A stretch of DNA of 64,000 nucleotides from Candidatus Hydrogenosomobacter endosymbioticus (GCF_021654655.1 NZ_AP025225.1:1-64000); one strand, 5' to 3'; positions 52,117 to 60,547 are shown, counted from the first letter of the stretch. The notes: generated from the letters alone by a model not told the origin. A program made the numbers and translations.

Positions 52117-53334
52117 ATGTCAATGATTGAAATAAAAAAAGCTATTGATGATATCGGATATGCTTTTCAGGAATTTAAATCTTCGAATGATGAAAGAGTT
52201 GGAAAGCTAGAAAACGACGTGTTGTTGGACGATAAGCTAGATAAAATAAACAGCTTTCTTGATTCTGCTCAAGAAAAACTCCACAAGCTCGACATCATGC
52301 AGAATAGGCCTGCTATCGGAGGCGAGTATTCTGAGCATTCCATAAAAAGCGCTGAACATAAAAAGGCGCTGTCTGAGTATATCAGAAAGGGAGATGATAG
52401 AAAATTGAAGGCTATCAGAACAAAGGCTATTGGTGTCGGCGCTCCCGAAAGCGGTGGACACTTTTTGCCAGATATAGTCGCTGATGAAGTATATATAGCA
52501 TTGCAAAAGCTTTCCCCTATGAGGCGGATCTCTAAAGTTGTCAAAAGTTTACACAGAAATTATGAAATGATCTTTGATAATGACGAAAAAAGCGCTGTTA
52601 AATGGAGTGAGTCTGAAGTTGATGGTAAGGCGGACCCGGAAACAGTCAGCCCAAAATTGGCAAAAATAAAAATACAATGCAGCTCTCTCTACGCTAGGCA
52701 CTTGGTGTCTGGTTTGCTTTTAGATGAGACGCCTAACGTCGAACAGTGGCTTATCGACAGGATAGTTCGCCAAATTGCTACAGAAGAGAATCGTGCTTTT
52801 ACCAATGGGAAAGGAAGAAATACTCCGCGCGGATTTTTAAGCTATGAAATTATGGCAAAATCCGAATTTGGCAAAGGAATAGCAGGGATAAAAACTGGAG
52901 AAAAACACGCGTTTTCGAAGCAAAATCCAGAAAAATCCATTATAGATCTAATGCATATGCAGTATGCTGCTTTTCTTGAGGATTCTGTGTGGATGATGAA
53001 TCGGTCTTGCCTCGCAGAAGTACGTAAACTTAAGCTTCCGGAAGGGCAATATCTTTGGCAACCACCTTTATCTGCTGATATGAAAACGATGTCTATTCTC
53101 GGATATCCAGTTGTCATAAATGACGATATGCCAGGAATAGGCCACGAAAGCTTGTCTCCCGTCATTGCCTTTGGAAACTTTAAAGAAGGCTATCTTATTG
53201 CAGATCACGGCGGGGTACAAATTTTACGTGATCCATATACTTCTAAGCCATTTATAGAATTTTATTTCTATAGTTGCGTTGGCGGAGATGTTCTTAACCC
53301 AGACGCTATACGGCTTCTATCTCTTTCTGCATAA
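52117..53334 (+). CDS. HK97-fold major capsid protein
   Basis: 405 residues, start ATG 52117 after AGGGAG. The N-terminal 110 residues form a charged coiled coil, the scaffolding delta domain expected to be removed by the adjacent protease. The mature part begins around I-G-V-G-A-P-E-S-G-G-H-F-L-P, the usual S-G-G-x-L-V-P opening. WSESEVDGKADPE near 165, SSLYARHLVSGLLLDETPN near 190, EENRAFTNGKGRNTPRGFL near 227 and the C-terminal FGNFKEGYLIADHGGVQILRDPYT are hallmark strands of the HK97 capsid family. Confidence 0.93.
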   Translation: MSMIEIKKAIDDIGYAFQEFKSSNDERVGKLENDVLLDDKLDKINSFLDSAQEKLHKLDIMQNRPAIGGEYSEHSIKSAEHKKALSEYIRKGDDRKLKAIRTKAIGVGAPESGGHFLPDIVADEVYIALQKLSPMRRISKVVKSLHRNYEMIFDNDEKSAVKWSESEVDGKADPETVSPKLAKIKIQCSSLYARHLVSGLLLDETPNVEQWLIDRIVRQIATEENRAFTNGKGRNTPRGFLSYEIMAKSEFGKGIAGIKTGEKHAFSKQNPEKSIIDLMHMQYAAFLEDSVWMMNRSCLAEVRKLKLPEGQYLWQPPLSADMKTMSILGYPVVINDDMPGIGHESLSPVIAFGNFKEGYLIADHGGVQILRDPYTSKPFIEFYFYSCVGGDVLNPDAIRLLSLSA

Positions 53335-53345
53335 GGAGAATTACA

Positions 53346-53864
53346 ATGGATATTAAAATTATTAAAGAATCTGACAAGCGACTTCTAAGCATAGCAGAGA
53401 TCAGAGGAATAATGAGGATTTCTCATGATAAGGACGATTGGCTCTTAGACCACTTAATGCTTTCAGCAACGGATATAGTTGAAAAAGAGCTCGAAAGAAG
53501 CATGCTTACAAAAATTATACACGTGTCCCATGAAAACACTAGGGTCATACTCCCGTATGGCCCAGTGTCTGAGATAATTTCAGTTGTGTGTAATGGCAAG
53601 GAACTTAATGAAGATGAATATAAAAAAACAAGCAGGGGAGATAGCTTTGTCATAGAAGTTCCATTTAGGTGGAGAAAAGTAAGAATGGAGGTAAAGTATA
53701 AGGCCGGATTTGGGAGCGAGCCAAAAGATGTTCCTAGCTCCATGAGACACGCCGTTCTTAATACGCTCTGTTATTTGTACGAAAACAGAAGCTCGGTCGA
53801 TAGGAACAAACTTTTAGACCAAATACGTATAGCAGGAGCGCAAAAGCGCTATGCGCTGACATAA
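53346..53864 (+). CDS. gp6-like head-tail connector protein
   Basis: 172 residues. The pattern of an N-terminal helix pair (LLDHLMLSATDIVEKELERSM), beta strands with VILPYGPVSEIISVVCNG near 68-85, and KVRMEVKYKAGFGSEPKDVPSSMRHAVLNTLCYLYENR near 109-145 is that of the gp6/gp8-type adaptor ring proteins that sit under the portal. The final Pro-x-x-x-x-x-A-x-x-x-x-x-x-x-Y helix is typical. It lies 11 bases after capsid. Confidence 0.88.
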   Translation: MDIKIIKESDKRLLSIAEIRGIMRISHDKDDWLLDHLMLSATDIVEKELERSMLTKIIHVSHENTRVILPYGPVSEIISVVCNGKELNEDEYKKTSRGDSFVIEVPFRWRKVRMEVKYKAGFGSEPKDVPSSMRHAVLNTLCYLYENRSSVDRNKLLDQIRIAGAQKRYALT

Positions 53865-53894
53865 TTGTGTAATGCTAACAACAAGGGGACGAGT

Positions 53895-54242
53895 ATGGAA
53901 AATGATGCGATAAAAATAGGAGATATAAAGGAGGTTATTTTTCTGTATGAGCGATTGGAAAAAACAGATAAATTGGGAGGCGTCATAGAGGAATGGAAAA
54001 AGATCGGAGAAGCGTGGGCAGCTATTAGTCCATGCTCTATCTCTTATCCTCTTAGAAAAGACGGAAAAAATAGATATTCTGGCAGTGCATTCGACCTCAC
54101 TTTCAGAATAGAAGATAACGCCAATCTTGCAGATAAATTTGTTCATAATGGAGTGGAATTGTTCCCTATTGTTAGCACTCCTAAGCTATATAAAAAAGGA
54201 TACATTACGATAAGGGCATTTTCTTGGGAGGCGGCAAAATGA
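53895..54242 (+). CDS. Phage head-tail joining (adaptor) protein
   Basis: 115 residues, start ATG 53895 after AAGGGGA. IGDIKEVIFLYERLEKTDKLGGVIEEWKKIGEAWAAISP near 5-45 matches the opening beta barrel of the Phage_H_T_join family, and FRIEDNANLADKF...I-V-S-T-P-K-L-Y the later strands. It probably forms the stopper ring between head and tail. Its stop codon overlaps the next start (ATGA). Confidence 0.85.
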   Translation: MENDAIKIGDIKEVIFLYERLEKTDKLGGVIEEWKKIGEAWAAISPCSISYPLRKDGKNRYSGSAFDLTFRIEDNANLADKFVHNGVELFPIVSTPKLYKKGYITIRAFSWEAAK

Positions 54243-54604
54243 TAATCAGTGATAGATGGTTCGATGAGGTATATGCTTATATAGGAAGTAAATCTACGGC
54301 CCCTTTAGTTACTAGAAAATATAAAGATGGATATCCGTATGTGTATATGGAAAAACAAACTTCTGAATATGCGTTTGATAGGATAGGAGCTAGCGTGCAT
54401 TTTACTATATTTAGCGATTATGACGGGGAAAAAGAAGAGCGTGAGATTGAAGAAGCTATTATAAATGCAATATGTAAATCTGTTAGCCTTGGTAAGTATG
54501 TTGTTACAATGAAAGTGGACAAAATTGTTCCTAAAGTGATGGACGCGACTAAGGTGCGGCAAAAAACTGTTATGTGTAAGTGTTTTATTAAGGTGCTAGT
54601 ATAA
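54239..54604 (+). CDS. DUF3168 tail-completion-like protein
   Basis: 121 residues, start ATG 54239 overlapping the previous stop by four bases, with GGGAGGCGG upstream. The layout (short N-terminal helix, a P-L-V-T-R-K-Y segment near 22, a central V-H-F-T-I-F-S-D-Y-D-G-E-K-E-E-R-E-I-E-E-A-I motif near 56, C-terminal V-R-Q-K-T-V-M-C-K-C) and the position after the head-tail joining gene fit DUF3168/gp8 of gene transfer agents. It likely sits at the head-tail interface. Confidence 0.72.
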   Translation: MIISDRWFDEVYAYIGSKSTAPLVTRKYKDGYPYVYMEKQTSEYAFDRIGASVHFTIFSDYDGEKEEREIEEAIINAICKSVSLGKYVVTMKVDKIVPKVMDATKVRQKTVMCKCFIKVLV

Positions 54605-54676
54605 ACAGATAACTTATTTCCATTTTTTATTTTTTTTGCTTGAGCTGCGTATTTTTGTATTTTTAAGGAGGTGTTG

Positions 54677-55213
54677 GTGGATATATTGCAAACCGATCTT
54701 AGGTTTTATAAAAAAGGGTATGAAAATGCCTCATATATACCTTGGAAGGCTGCGAGAGAGTGTACGCAAACTCTTGAGCTTTTTCAGGATAATGTGAGCA
54801 TGGCGCGCACTATAAACGGCGAGCTTGCGAATACTGGACATAAACCAATAAAAAAGTATAAATCCGTTATTACATGCGAGGACAATCATCCAATCGCTTT
54901 TGAAGGAATATGGAAATGGGATATTGTTTGTGTTGAATGTGTGCAAAGGCTTGTTACGGCTGAGGTGAAAAAAGGAGGCTCCGTAGTTCTTGAGCGGAGA
55001 CCCGTGAAAGGGTCTGTTTTTTTGTGTACAGAAGGCGAGATTTTTCAGCTAAAAGATCCTCAGCAGGGATTTCAAGTCAAGCTTGATCAGAGCGAAGGGC
55101 CAGGATTTATTAGTTATCGTCCTATTCTTGAGATGATCGTGATAGACGTAGAAATGAAAACCGATGAGCAAAAATGCACAACCATTTCAAAAATCTCTCT
55201 AGAAGAAATTTAA
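54677..55213 (+). CDS. Phage-locus protein of unknown function
   Basis: 178 residues, start GTG 54677, six bases after AAGGAG. It is not a TP901-1-like major tail protein, which the gene order would have predicted. Visible features are a central pair of cysteines in W-D-I-V-C-V-E-C-V, an R-P-V-K-G-S-V-F-L-C-T-E-G-E-I-F segment and a C-terminal S-Y-R-P-I-L-E-M-I-V-I-D strand. No membrane helix or signal peptide is present. It is most likely a tail or adaptor component; that rests on position alone. The antiparallel carrier gene starts 26 bases downstream. Confidence 0.7.
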   Translation: MDILQTDLRFYKKGYENASYIPWKAARECTQTLELFQDNVSMARTINGELANTGHKPIKKYKSVITCEDNHPIAFEGIWKWDIVCVECVQRLVTAEVKKGGSVVLERRPVKGSVFLCTEGEIFQLKDPQQGFQVKLDQSEGPGFISYRPILEMIVIDVEMKTDEQKCTTISKISLEEI

Positions 55214-55239
55214 ACATAAGTGTCGTAGACGGATGAAAC

Positions 55240-56112
55240 CTATGAAACTTTTTTTCTTAGCGAAAGTTCGTGGTAACCAAGATATATCGCTGCCGGAACA
55301 ATTAATGCTACGCCAAACAATATCAACATGTTCGGCCACTCGCCAAACACAAGCACACTTAGTGCGCAGGAAAATACAAACTCGAAATACCGAAGCGGCT
55401 GGAGCGCAGAAACTTCATATGCTTGAAAAGCTCTTAGTATGCACAAAAATAAAAGATTCGCGCTTGCTCCTAGAACAGCTAAGTATGCCAGTTCTTGGAT
55501 AGTAGGAGTCTTCCAGTCTATGAAAAGCAATGGAGCTGTAAATACTGCAGCCCAAAAAGTGGAATAAAACATCATAGGAATTAGGCCTTCTTCGGCGCAG
55601 AGAAGTCTCTTGTTTATTATGTCTAGTGTGGCAAACATAGCCGTTGCACACAAAGCAACCAACACAAATTTATTAGCTCCATTAGCAGAAAAGCCAGAGC
55701 CTATAAGAATTCCTGCAAACCCAACTATTGTGGCAAACATCCTATGGGACCCAACATTTTCATGTAAAAACATTTTCGCAAATGCTACGACAAACAGCGG
55801 AGTCGTGAAACTTATAGCAGTCATAATAGGTAGAGGTAAGTCTATTAACCCGTAAGACCATGGGATCATAGCCAACGCAAACAAAGCAGCCCTCATTGCG
55901 TGAACGCTCATGTTTTTTGTAGCAAATGCCTGACGACCTTTGATTAACATTATTGGCAAGAATACAACAGCACCGAAAAAAAACCTAAAAAATAAGGATT
56001 CTCCACCTCCGATCTTTATGCCCATCATTTTTCCTATCATGTCATTGACGGAACTCATAAAGCACGAAACTAAAATCCAAAAAGCACCAATATAATAACT
56101 TCTTTTTAACAT
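55240..56112 (-). CDS. EamA/DMT transporter, probable S-adenosylmethionine importer
   Basis: About 290 residues with ten membrane helices in two EamA repeats. The segments FWILVSCFMSSVNDMIGK near 11-28, FFRFFFGAVVFLP near 41, MIPWSYGL near 81, MFATLDIINKRL near 157-168 and LQPLRYFEFVFSCALSVLVFGEWP near 236-259 correspond, from memory, to the Rickettsia S-adenosylmethionine carrier (Sam) of the DMT superfamily. Substrate by homology only. It is the only minus-strand gene in the phage block. An upstream in-frame ATG at 56130 is possible; neither start has a strong ribosome-binding site. It may be a cargo gene, or the block may have been split by a later insertion. Confidence 0.78.
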   Translation of the reverse strand: MLKRSYYIGAFWILVSCFMSSVNDMIGKMMGIKIGGGESLFFRFFFGAVVFLPIMLIKGRQAFATKNMSVHAMRAALFALAMIPWSYGLIDLPLPIMTAISFTTPLFVVAFAKMFLHENVGSHRMFATIVGFAGILIGSGFSANGANKFVLVALCATAMFATLDIINKRLLCAEEGLIPMMFYSTFWAAVFTAPLLFIDWKTPTIQELAYLAVLGASANLLFLCILRAFQAYEVSALQPLRYFEFVFSCALSVLVFGEWPNMLILFGVALIVPAAIYLGYHELSLRKKVS

Positions 56113-56172
56113 AACTGCGCCAAGTAACATTTGTTAAGCCATACTACCACAAATTCAGGACGAGAGGAAAAC

Positions 56173-58050
56173 ATGATTCATTTTTGCTGGGTCGATGAAA
56201 AAGAAATTTTTTCAATTGAAAAACACTCCAAAAGCGACGAAAACATATTTGATATGAAAATCGTCCACTCAGAAGGATTGCCAGCTAAGGCAGAGATTAC
56301 TATTTCTTTTCTGAGCGACGCAGAAAAACGAAAATCTCACTGCGTGATAGTTTATGACGATGGGAATGATGCGCGTTTTTGCCTTTTTCGTGGCAAACTC
56401 GAAAATTCAACAAAAAAACAAGATGGTCCTTTTATTACAATCTCGTTTGTTGCTTGCTCTGAAATAGAAAAAGATAAGCAAAAATTTGTAGAAATTCTTA
56501 AAAAAGAAAAATTTTATGATGAGCTAATATATGGAAAAAATCCGAAAGCAGATGAACTGATTGCAGCAACAAATTTTGTGTTTTATTGGGATAGAGTAAC
56601 TGGCGAATGCAAAATGTCTGACCTTTTTAAAGGAAATAAGAGTTTTGAGATAAATTTTCAAAATTTTTTTGAGGGAAGTTTGAAATCTCGCTCTGAAACT
56701 CCTGTGATCAAAGTGGAAATGCAGATCGAAGCTCAGTGGATTCAGCATTTAAGCGGATTTGTTAACCTGTTTCACTTCATAAGGCATAGATTTAAAGAAG
56801 GATATGTTAATTCGTATACGGGCAAAAGTCTTAAGCGGGCGTGGCCTAAGAGCGGAGAAACTTTTGGGCGATCTGGGTATAGGGTTGTATACAGCGAAAT
56901 CAAAGAGATAGAGCCGCCGTTTTGCTCGCTGTTTAAAAGAAAGCCAGGGTCGTTTGCAATTAGTGTTCCAGTCAGAAAACGCGGCCAAACCGGTGAGCAG
57001 GAAATTAGTCATAAGCAAATGCTAGCCAAAAGGACATGGTTTGATGGAGAACTGCTTGCTATGTGGACATTTAAACAAAAGCGGAAAGAGACTTTATCGT
57101 TTGCTCTAGAAAGCTCTTTGCAGGTTCCAAATGACACGTTGTGTGAAACTAAAACTGCTTTTATTCGTCTGCAGAAAATAGTTCAGATTGACGATATACC
57201 ATTTTGGTACCCAATGGCTTTTTATAAAAAAGGTGATAACGTTAGGTGTTCTAATGGAATATACTCGGCTATCAAAGAGCACTATGCTTGTAGGTCGTTC
57301 GACCAAGATAAAGATAAATGGAAAAAAGAAAAAAATATTTGCCCGAGCGTGCATAGCTCTTTTTTTAATACTGATAAAGGAGTCGAAATATTTGAGCTTG
57401 TTGTTGAAAGAGCTCGCGCTATTCTTGATAGAGGAGCTAGAATATTCAAAATATCCTTTTCTGGAGACCCGGAAAGTCTAGCGCAAATAACATTGGACGA
57501 TCAGGTATCAATTGTTGATAAGAGGATCCCTGGAGGAAAGGCCGTTGGAAAAGTTTCGTCGTATAAGTTTGTTGCCGATGGAAAAAAAATATATGTAGAA
57601 ATTGAAGTTACTTGCAGCGTAGGTTCGAAATCCGCGAAAAAACAAAAAAGACAAGAAGGAGAAAGCTATGTCGACAAAACATATTCGCAACAAGATTGGC
57701 AAGTTGTTGAAAACTCTAGCGCGAAAACTTTGTCTGGGATCGAGTATTACTCATATAGGAACCAAACTCCAACAGATCCTTACGCAGACCTTCAATTTTT
57801 TAAAGAATATCAAATGATAAAAAACATCCTCTTGTCAAACCCACCAGAAAAGCAAGAGGAGGCGCTAGAGCAAATATCGAATGGCGTTTGGAATGACAAC
57901 GTAAACCAGATAGATACTAATATACTCAAACAAATAGACACTAAAATACGAGTAGATATGCAAAAACTATCGTCTTCGGAAACAATGCCTCACTCTATAA
58001 AAGCAGAAATTTTTTCTGTATATGAGCCTAAACAACAAGTAAAATTATGA
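56173..58050 (+). CDS. Large phage-locus protein, possible tail hub or baseplate component
   Basis: 625 residues, start ATG 56173 after GAGAGGAAAAC. The largest gene of the block. The opening F-C-W-V-D-E-K-E-I-F...D-E-N-I-F-D-M-K-I-V-H-S-E-G and beta-rich first 130 residues resemble phage tail hub or receptor-end proteins in style, followed by helical and beta segments and a C-terminal helical tail with DTNILKQIDTKIRVD. It contains few hydrophobic stretches, so it is not a tape measure. No nuclease, protease or sugar hydrolase motif is recognised. Position before fibre-like and lysis genes favours a distal tail or baseplate role. Confidence 0.72.
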   Translation: MIHFCWVDEKEIFSIEKHSKSDENIFDMKIVHSEGLPAKAEITISFLSDAEKRKSHCVIVYDDGNDARFCLFRGKLENSTKKQDGPFITISFVACSEIEKDKQKFVEILKKEKFYDELIYGKNPKADELIAATNFVFYWDRVTGECKMSDLFKGNKSFEINFQNFFEGSLKSRSETPVIKVEMQIEAQWIQHLSGFVNLFHFIRHRFKEGYVNSYTGKSLKRAWPKSGETFGRSGYRVVYSEIKEIEPPFCSLFKRKPGSFAISVPVRKRGQTGEQEISHKQMLAKRTWFDGELLAMWTFKQKRKETLSFALESSLQVPNDTLCETKTAFIRLQKIVQIDDIPFWYPMAFYKKGDNVRCSNGIYSAIKEHYACRSFDQDKDKWKKEKNICPSVHSSFFNTDKGVEIFELVVERARAILDRGARIFKISFSGDPESLAQITLDDQVSIVDKRIPGGKAVGKVSSYKFVADGKKIYVEIEVTCSVGSKSAKKQKRQEGESYVDKTYSQQDWQVVENSSAKTLSGIEYYSYRNQTPTDPYADLQFFKEYQMIKNILLSNPPEKQEEALEQISNGVWNDNVNQIDTNILKQIDTKIRVDMQKLSSSETMPHSIKAEIFSVYEPKQQVKL

Positions 58051-58134
58051 TTAAATTTATAATTTATTTAAAACATAAGAAATGGCTGATAAAAACAGGA
58101 AATATTATATATATATATTTGGGGAGGAATAATT

Positions 58135-58992
58135 ATGAAAAATAATCAAATTGTATTTCCGGTTGGAGAAGAAGGATATGAAGCTCCAAGCACTCACGGT
58201 GAAAACTCTGAATGTCCAATTATTGAAATCACTTCTGAAGACGGAGTGCGGCTTTATGAGTTAGGAGAATTGTTGCCAAAACAAATTTTTTTATCTGTAA
58301 AAGCGGTTGGGGTTTTTGCTAACAATAACCCAAGCGTTCAGTTGTTAAAAAACGATACCGTATTTGCTTCGAGAAAACTATACTCTGATGCCGCGCTTGC
58401 TCCGGTTCAATACTTGGATTTGATGTATGAAGGGTCTGGAACATGCGTTTATTGCAACGGTAAAAGCGAACCAATTGATAGCTTAAACGAAACCGATAGA
58501 GCTCAAATATTGATTCAACAAAATAGAGTGATTTACAGAAAGCCTTTTGCTATTTTAAATCATGACGTCGTTTCAAAAATTAAAATTACTACTGGTTCGG
58601 ACGTTTTTATCGATCCGCCGGGAGAATTTAGAGTTGTCGTGCTTTACCCATATGGAGGATTTTTCTCTCCAGAATATGGACCAAAATCGTTTTCTGCTAT
58701 GTTTTTTTCTATCCTAGAACGCCAAAACCGTACGAGTATCCAAATAGTAAAAATGGAAGAAATAAAAAGCGACAGTCATTCAGGGAAATTTACTTTTGTA
58801 GATGATTCGGTTGTTTTTTACTATATGCCGTCTAAAGAAGAGTCTATATCGCTTGCTGACGCAATAAATTTTGGATATGTGCGAATAGAGGCGGTTTATG
58901 ATGATCGTAAGTATGTATATAAATCGTGTTCTTACAGCAAAGGAAAAACAAACGAAAGCTTTGAAGTTTGTTTTATTCCATTTATTAATTAA
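58135..58992 (+). CDS. Phage-locus protein of unknown function
   Basis: 285 residues, ATG with GGGGAGG upstream. Beta-rich, soluble, with one C-x-x-C pair in T-C-V-Y-C-N-G near residue 102 and aromatic-rich strands such as RVVVLYPYGGFFSPEYGP near 163. No family recognised. It lies between the 625-residue protein and the fibre-like protein, so it may be part of the particle's distal end. The 84 bases before it are extremely AT-rich and could hold an internal promoter. Confidence 0.7.
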   Translation: MKNNQIVFPVGEEGYEAPSTHGENSECPIIEITSEDGVRLYELGELLPKQIFLSVKAVGVFANNNPSVQLLKNDTVFASRKLYSDAALAPVQYLDLMYEGSGTCVYCNGKSEPIDSLNETDRAQILIQQNRVIYRKPFAILNHDVVSKIKITTGSDVFIDPPGEFRVVVLYPYGGFFSPEYGPKSFSAMFFSILERQNRTSIQIVKMEEIKSDSHSGKFTFVDDSVVFYYMPSKEESISLADAINFGYVRIEAVYDDRKYVYKSCSYSKGKTNESFEVCFIPFIN

Positions 58993-59009
58993 TGTGATAG
59001 GAGAACTAT

Positions 59010-59543
59010 ATGACAATAGTATATCGATCAGAAAAAAAAGCCCCGCTTACTGCAGATGAAGTTGATGGAAATTTTAGAGATCTTGATGAGAGACTGTCTA
59101 AACTGGAAAAATCAGTTCAGGTTGGGATTCCAGAAAGTATCGCATCTGTGAAGGTTGACCAAGGAAAATTACATATTTTTGGCACTAAGGGAACTAAGCT
59201 TTCTGAAGTCGACGTTCCCGTGCTCTCTTGGAGGCCGAGAGGTATGTGGCAACAGAAAGAAAGTTACAATTCTATGGATGTGGTGTATTACCAAGACTCT
59301 TTACACCTGTGCTTAGCGTATCACGTTAGCGACAATTTTAATCCAAAATTCTGGCAGGAGATCCTTAATGTTCAGGGCATTTTGAAATCGTGCGGTATGA
59401 AAATGAGATTTTATTCCAATGAAAGCCTTCCTAAAAATCCTGAGCTAGGCACATTGTGCGTTACTAATATCGATAATGGCATTATTATGGCTTATTATGA
59501 TGGAAAAACTTGGCAGCGCGTCTCCGTTGAGCAGGGGAAATAG
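59010..59543 (+). CDS. Tail-fibre-like protein with carbohydrate-binding-like segment
   Basis: 177 residues. The N-terminus APLTADEVDGNFRDLDERLSKLE near 11-33 is a widespread opening of phage fibre and appendage proteins: P-L-T-x-x-E-V-D-x-N-F-x-x-L, a short trimerising coiled coil. It is followed by W-R-P-R-G-M-W-Q-Q-K-E-S-Y-N-S-M-D-V-V-Y-Y near 74-94, which resembles small chitin/cellulose-binding modules of the G-x-W-x-x-x-x-x-Y-x-x-x-D-V-V type. A final beta segment follows. It probably contacts the host surface. Short for a fibre. Start ATG 59010 follows ATAGGAG. Confidence 0.72.
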   Translation: MTIVYRSEKKAPLTADEVDGNFRDLDERLSKLEKSVQVGIPESIASVKVDQGKLHIFGTKGTKLSEVDVPVLSWRPRGMWQQKESYNSMDVVYYQDSLHLCLAYHVSDNFNPKFWQEILNVQGILKSCGMKMRFYSNESLPKNPELGTLCVTNIDNGIIMAYYDGKTWQRVSVEQGK

Positions 59544-59546
59544 CAT

Positions 59547-59975
59547 ATGGATATTAGTATTTACGGAAGCGAAGAAAAAATACTTATCGCTGATACTATA
59601 TACGGAGAGGCTCGTGGAGAAATAGTCGAGTTTGGAAGCGATGCGGCGATTGCTATTGCAAATGTAATCATGAACAGATATGCGAAGAGTCCCAAATATG
59701 GGGAAACGATAAAAGAAATTTGCTTGCGGCCGTTCCAGTTTTCCTGTTGGCTACCTAATAATCCAAATCTTGCGGTTATGAAAAGTTGCGAAAGGTTTAA
59801 TACATATGAATATCAGATTTGCCTATCTGTTGCCGACGAGGCAGAAAAAGGCGGTCTAAAAGACATAATAAGAGGGAGTAATCATTATCACGCGTATGGA
59901 ATTACTCCGAAATGGGCGCTTGGAAGAACCCCTACAGCAAGAATAGGGCGGCACATTTTCTATTATATCGCATAA
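59547..59975 (+). CDS. SleB/CwlJ-type cell wall hydrolase (endolysin)
   Basis: 142 residues forming a single Hydrolase_2 domain: ADTIYGEARGE near 13-23 with the catalytic Glu, A-I-A-N-V-I-M-N-R near 33-41, a P-F-Q-F-S-C-W block near 63-69, SNHYHAYGITPKW near 111-123 and GRHIFYYIA at the end. Such enzymes cut peptidoglycan. There is no signal peptide, so release to the wall would need a holin, and a holin-like gene follows 60 bases later. It starts four bases after the fibre-like gene. Confidence 0.9.
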   Translation: MDISIYGSEEKILIADTIYGEARGEIVEFGSDAAIAIANVIMNRYAKSPKYGETIKEICLRPFQFSCWLPNNPNLAVMKSCERFNTYEYQICLSVADEAEKGGLKDIIRGSNHYHAYGITPKWALGRTPTARIGRHIFYYIA

Positions 59976-60035
59976 CAATCATAATTTTTTATTTACTTGC
60001 TTTTTTGATGATGTTTTTATATTTGGGAGGGGGCC

Positions 60036-60536
60036 ATGAGCATGTCGCCAACATTTAAGGATTTTTTTGTACGAGCTTTTCCAGAACTGGCATCTGAAGC
60101 TAGCGATGAACAATTGACGCAAGCAGAAGCAGTTGCACAGCAGCTTACGCAAAAATCTGATACTTCAGATATATTAGATTCGCTTATGAGGAACGCTGGG
60201 CTTATGGGGCTTTTTTCTATGAGAATGAAAAGAATGCTGTTTCCTAGGTGTCCTACTTGTGGCACCAGGCGACGTTTTATCGATAGAAGGTTCTCTAGTA
60301 CAGAAATAAAGGCAGGTTTTGCTACTGTTGGACTTTTGGGCTGTCTTTTCGCCGTTATTTTTCTAAGAAAATCTCTTCCAAACGACGCTGTAAATGTTTT
60401 CTCTATGATAGCTGGAGTTTTTAGTGCATGTTTAAAGGACGTCTATTCGGACTACCGCAGGCCTCAACAGCGATCTTCAACGAAAAGTTGTGGTCTATCA
60501 TATGAGGACGACGAATTTTACCCAGACTGCGACTAA
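60036..60536 (+). CDS. Holin-like membrane protein
   Basis: 166 residues after a strong GGGAGGGGG. A cytoplasmic N-terminal half (acidic helix, residues 1-65) with one C-x-x-C pair in RCPTCGTRRRF near 71-81 is followed by two hydrophobic helices (about 92-109 and 118-135) and a hydrophilic tail. Size, two or three membrane helices and location right after the lysin fit the 3TM holins of gene transfer agents and phages. The N-terminal zinc-ribbon-like part is unusual for a holin, so an antiholin or membrane-anchored accessory protein is possible. Confidence 0.62.
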   Translation: MSMSPTFKDFFVRAFPELASEASDEQLTQAEAVAQQLTQKSDTSDILDSLMRNAGLMGLFSMRMKRMLFPRCPTCGTRRRFIDRRFSSTEIKAGFATVGLLGCLFAVIFLRKSLPNDAVNVFSMIAGVFSACLKDVYSDYRRPQQRSSTKSCGLSYEDDEFYPDCD

Positions 60537-60547
60537 ACGAGCACCTC

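Larger units (their letters stand above)
50249..60536 (+). mobile_element. Phage-derived particle locus (GTA-like or remnant prophage)
   Basis: Twelve plus-strand genes, plus one antiparallel carrier gene, in the order portal, prohead protease, major capsid, gp6-like connector, head-tail joining protein, DUF3168 protein, unknown, [carrier], 625-residue unknown, 285-residue unknown, fibre-like protein, SleB lysin, holin-like protein. Genes are tightly packed with good ribosome-binding sites and all frames are open. Sequence is visibly richer in A on the coding strand than the neighbouring chromosome. Terminase subunits, tape measure, integrase, repressor and replication genes are not seen. The head-gene order matches that of alphaproteobacterial gene transfer agents and many siphophages; the tail genes do not. 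A terminator-like hairpin closes it at 60548-60592. Confidence 0.8.
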
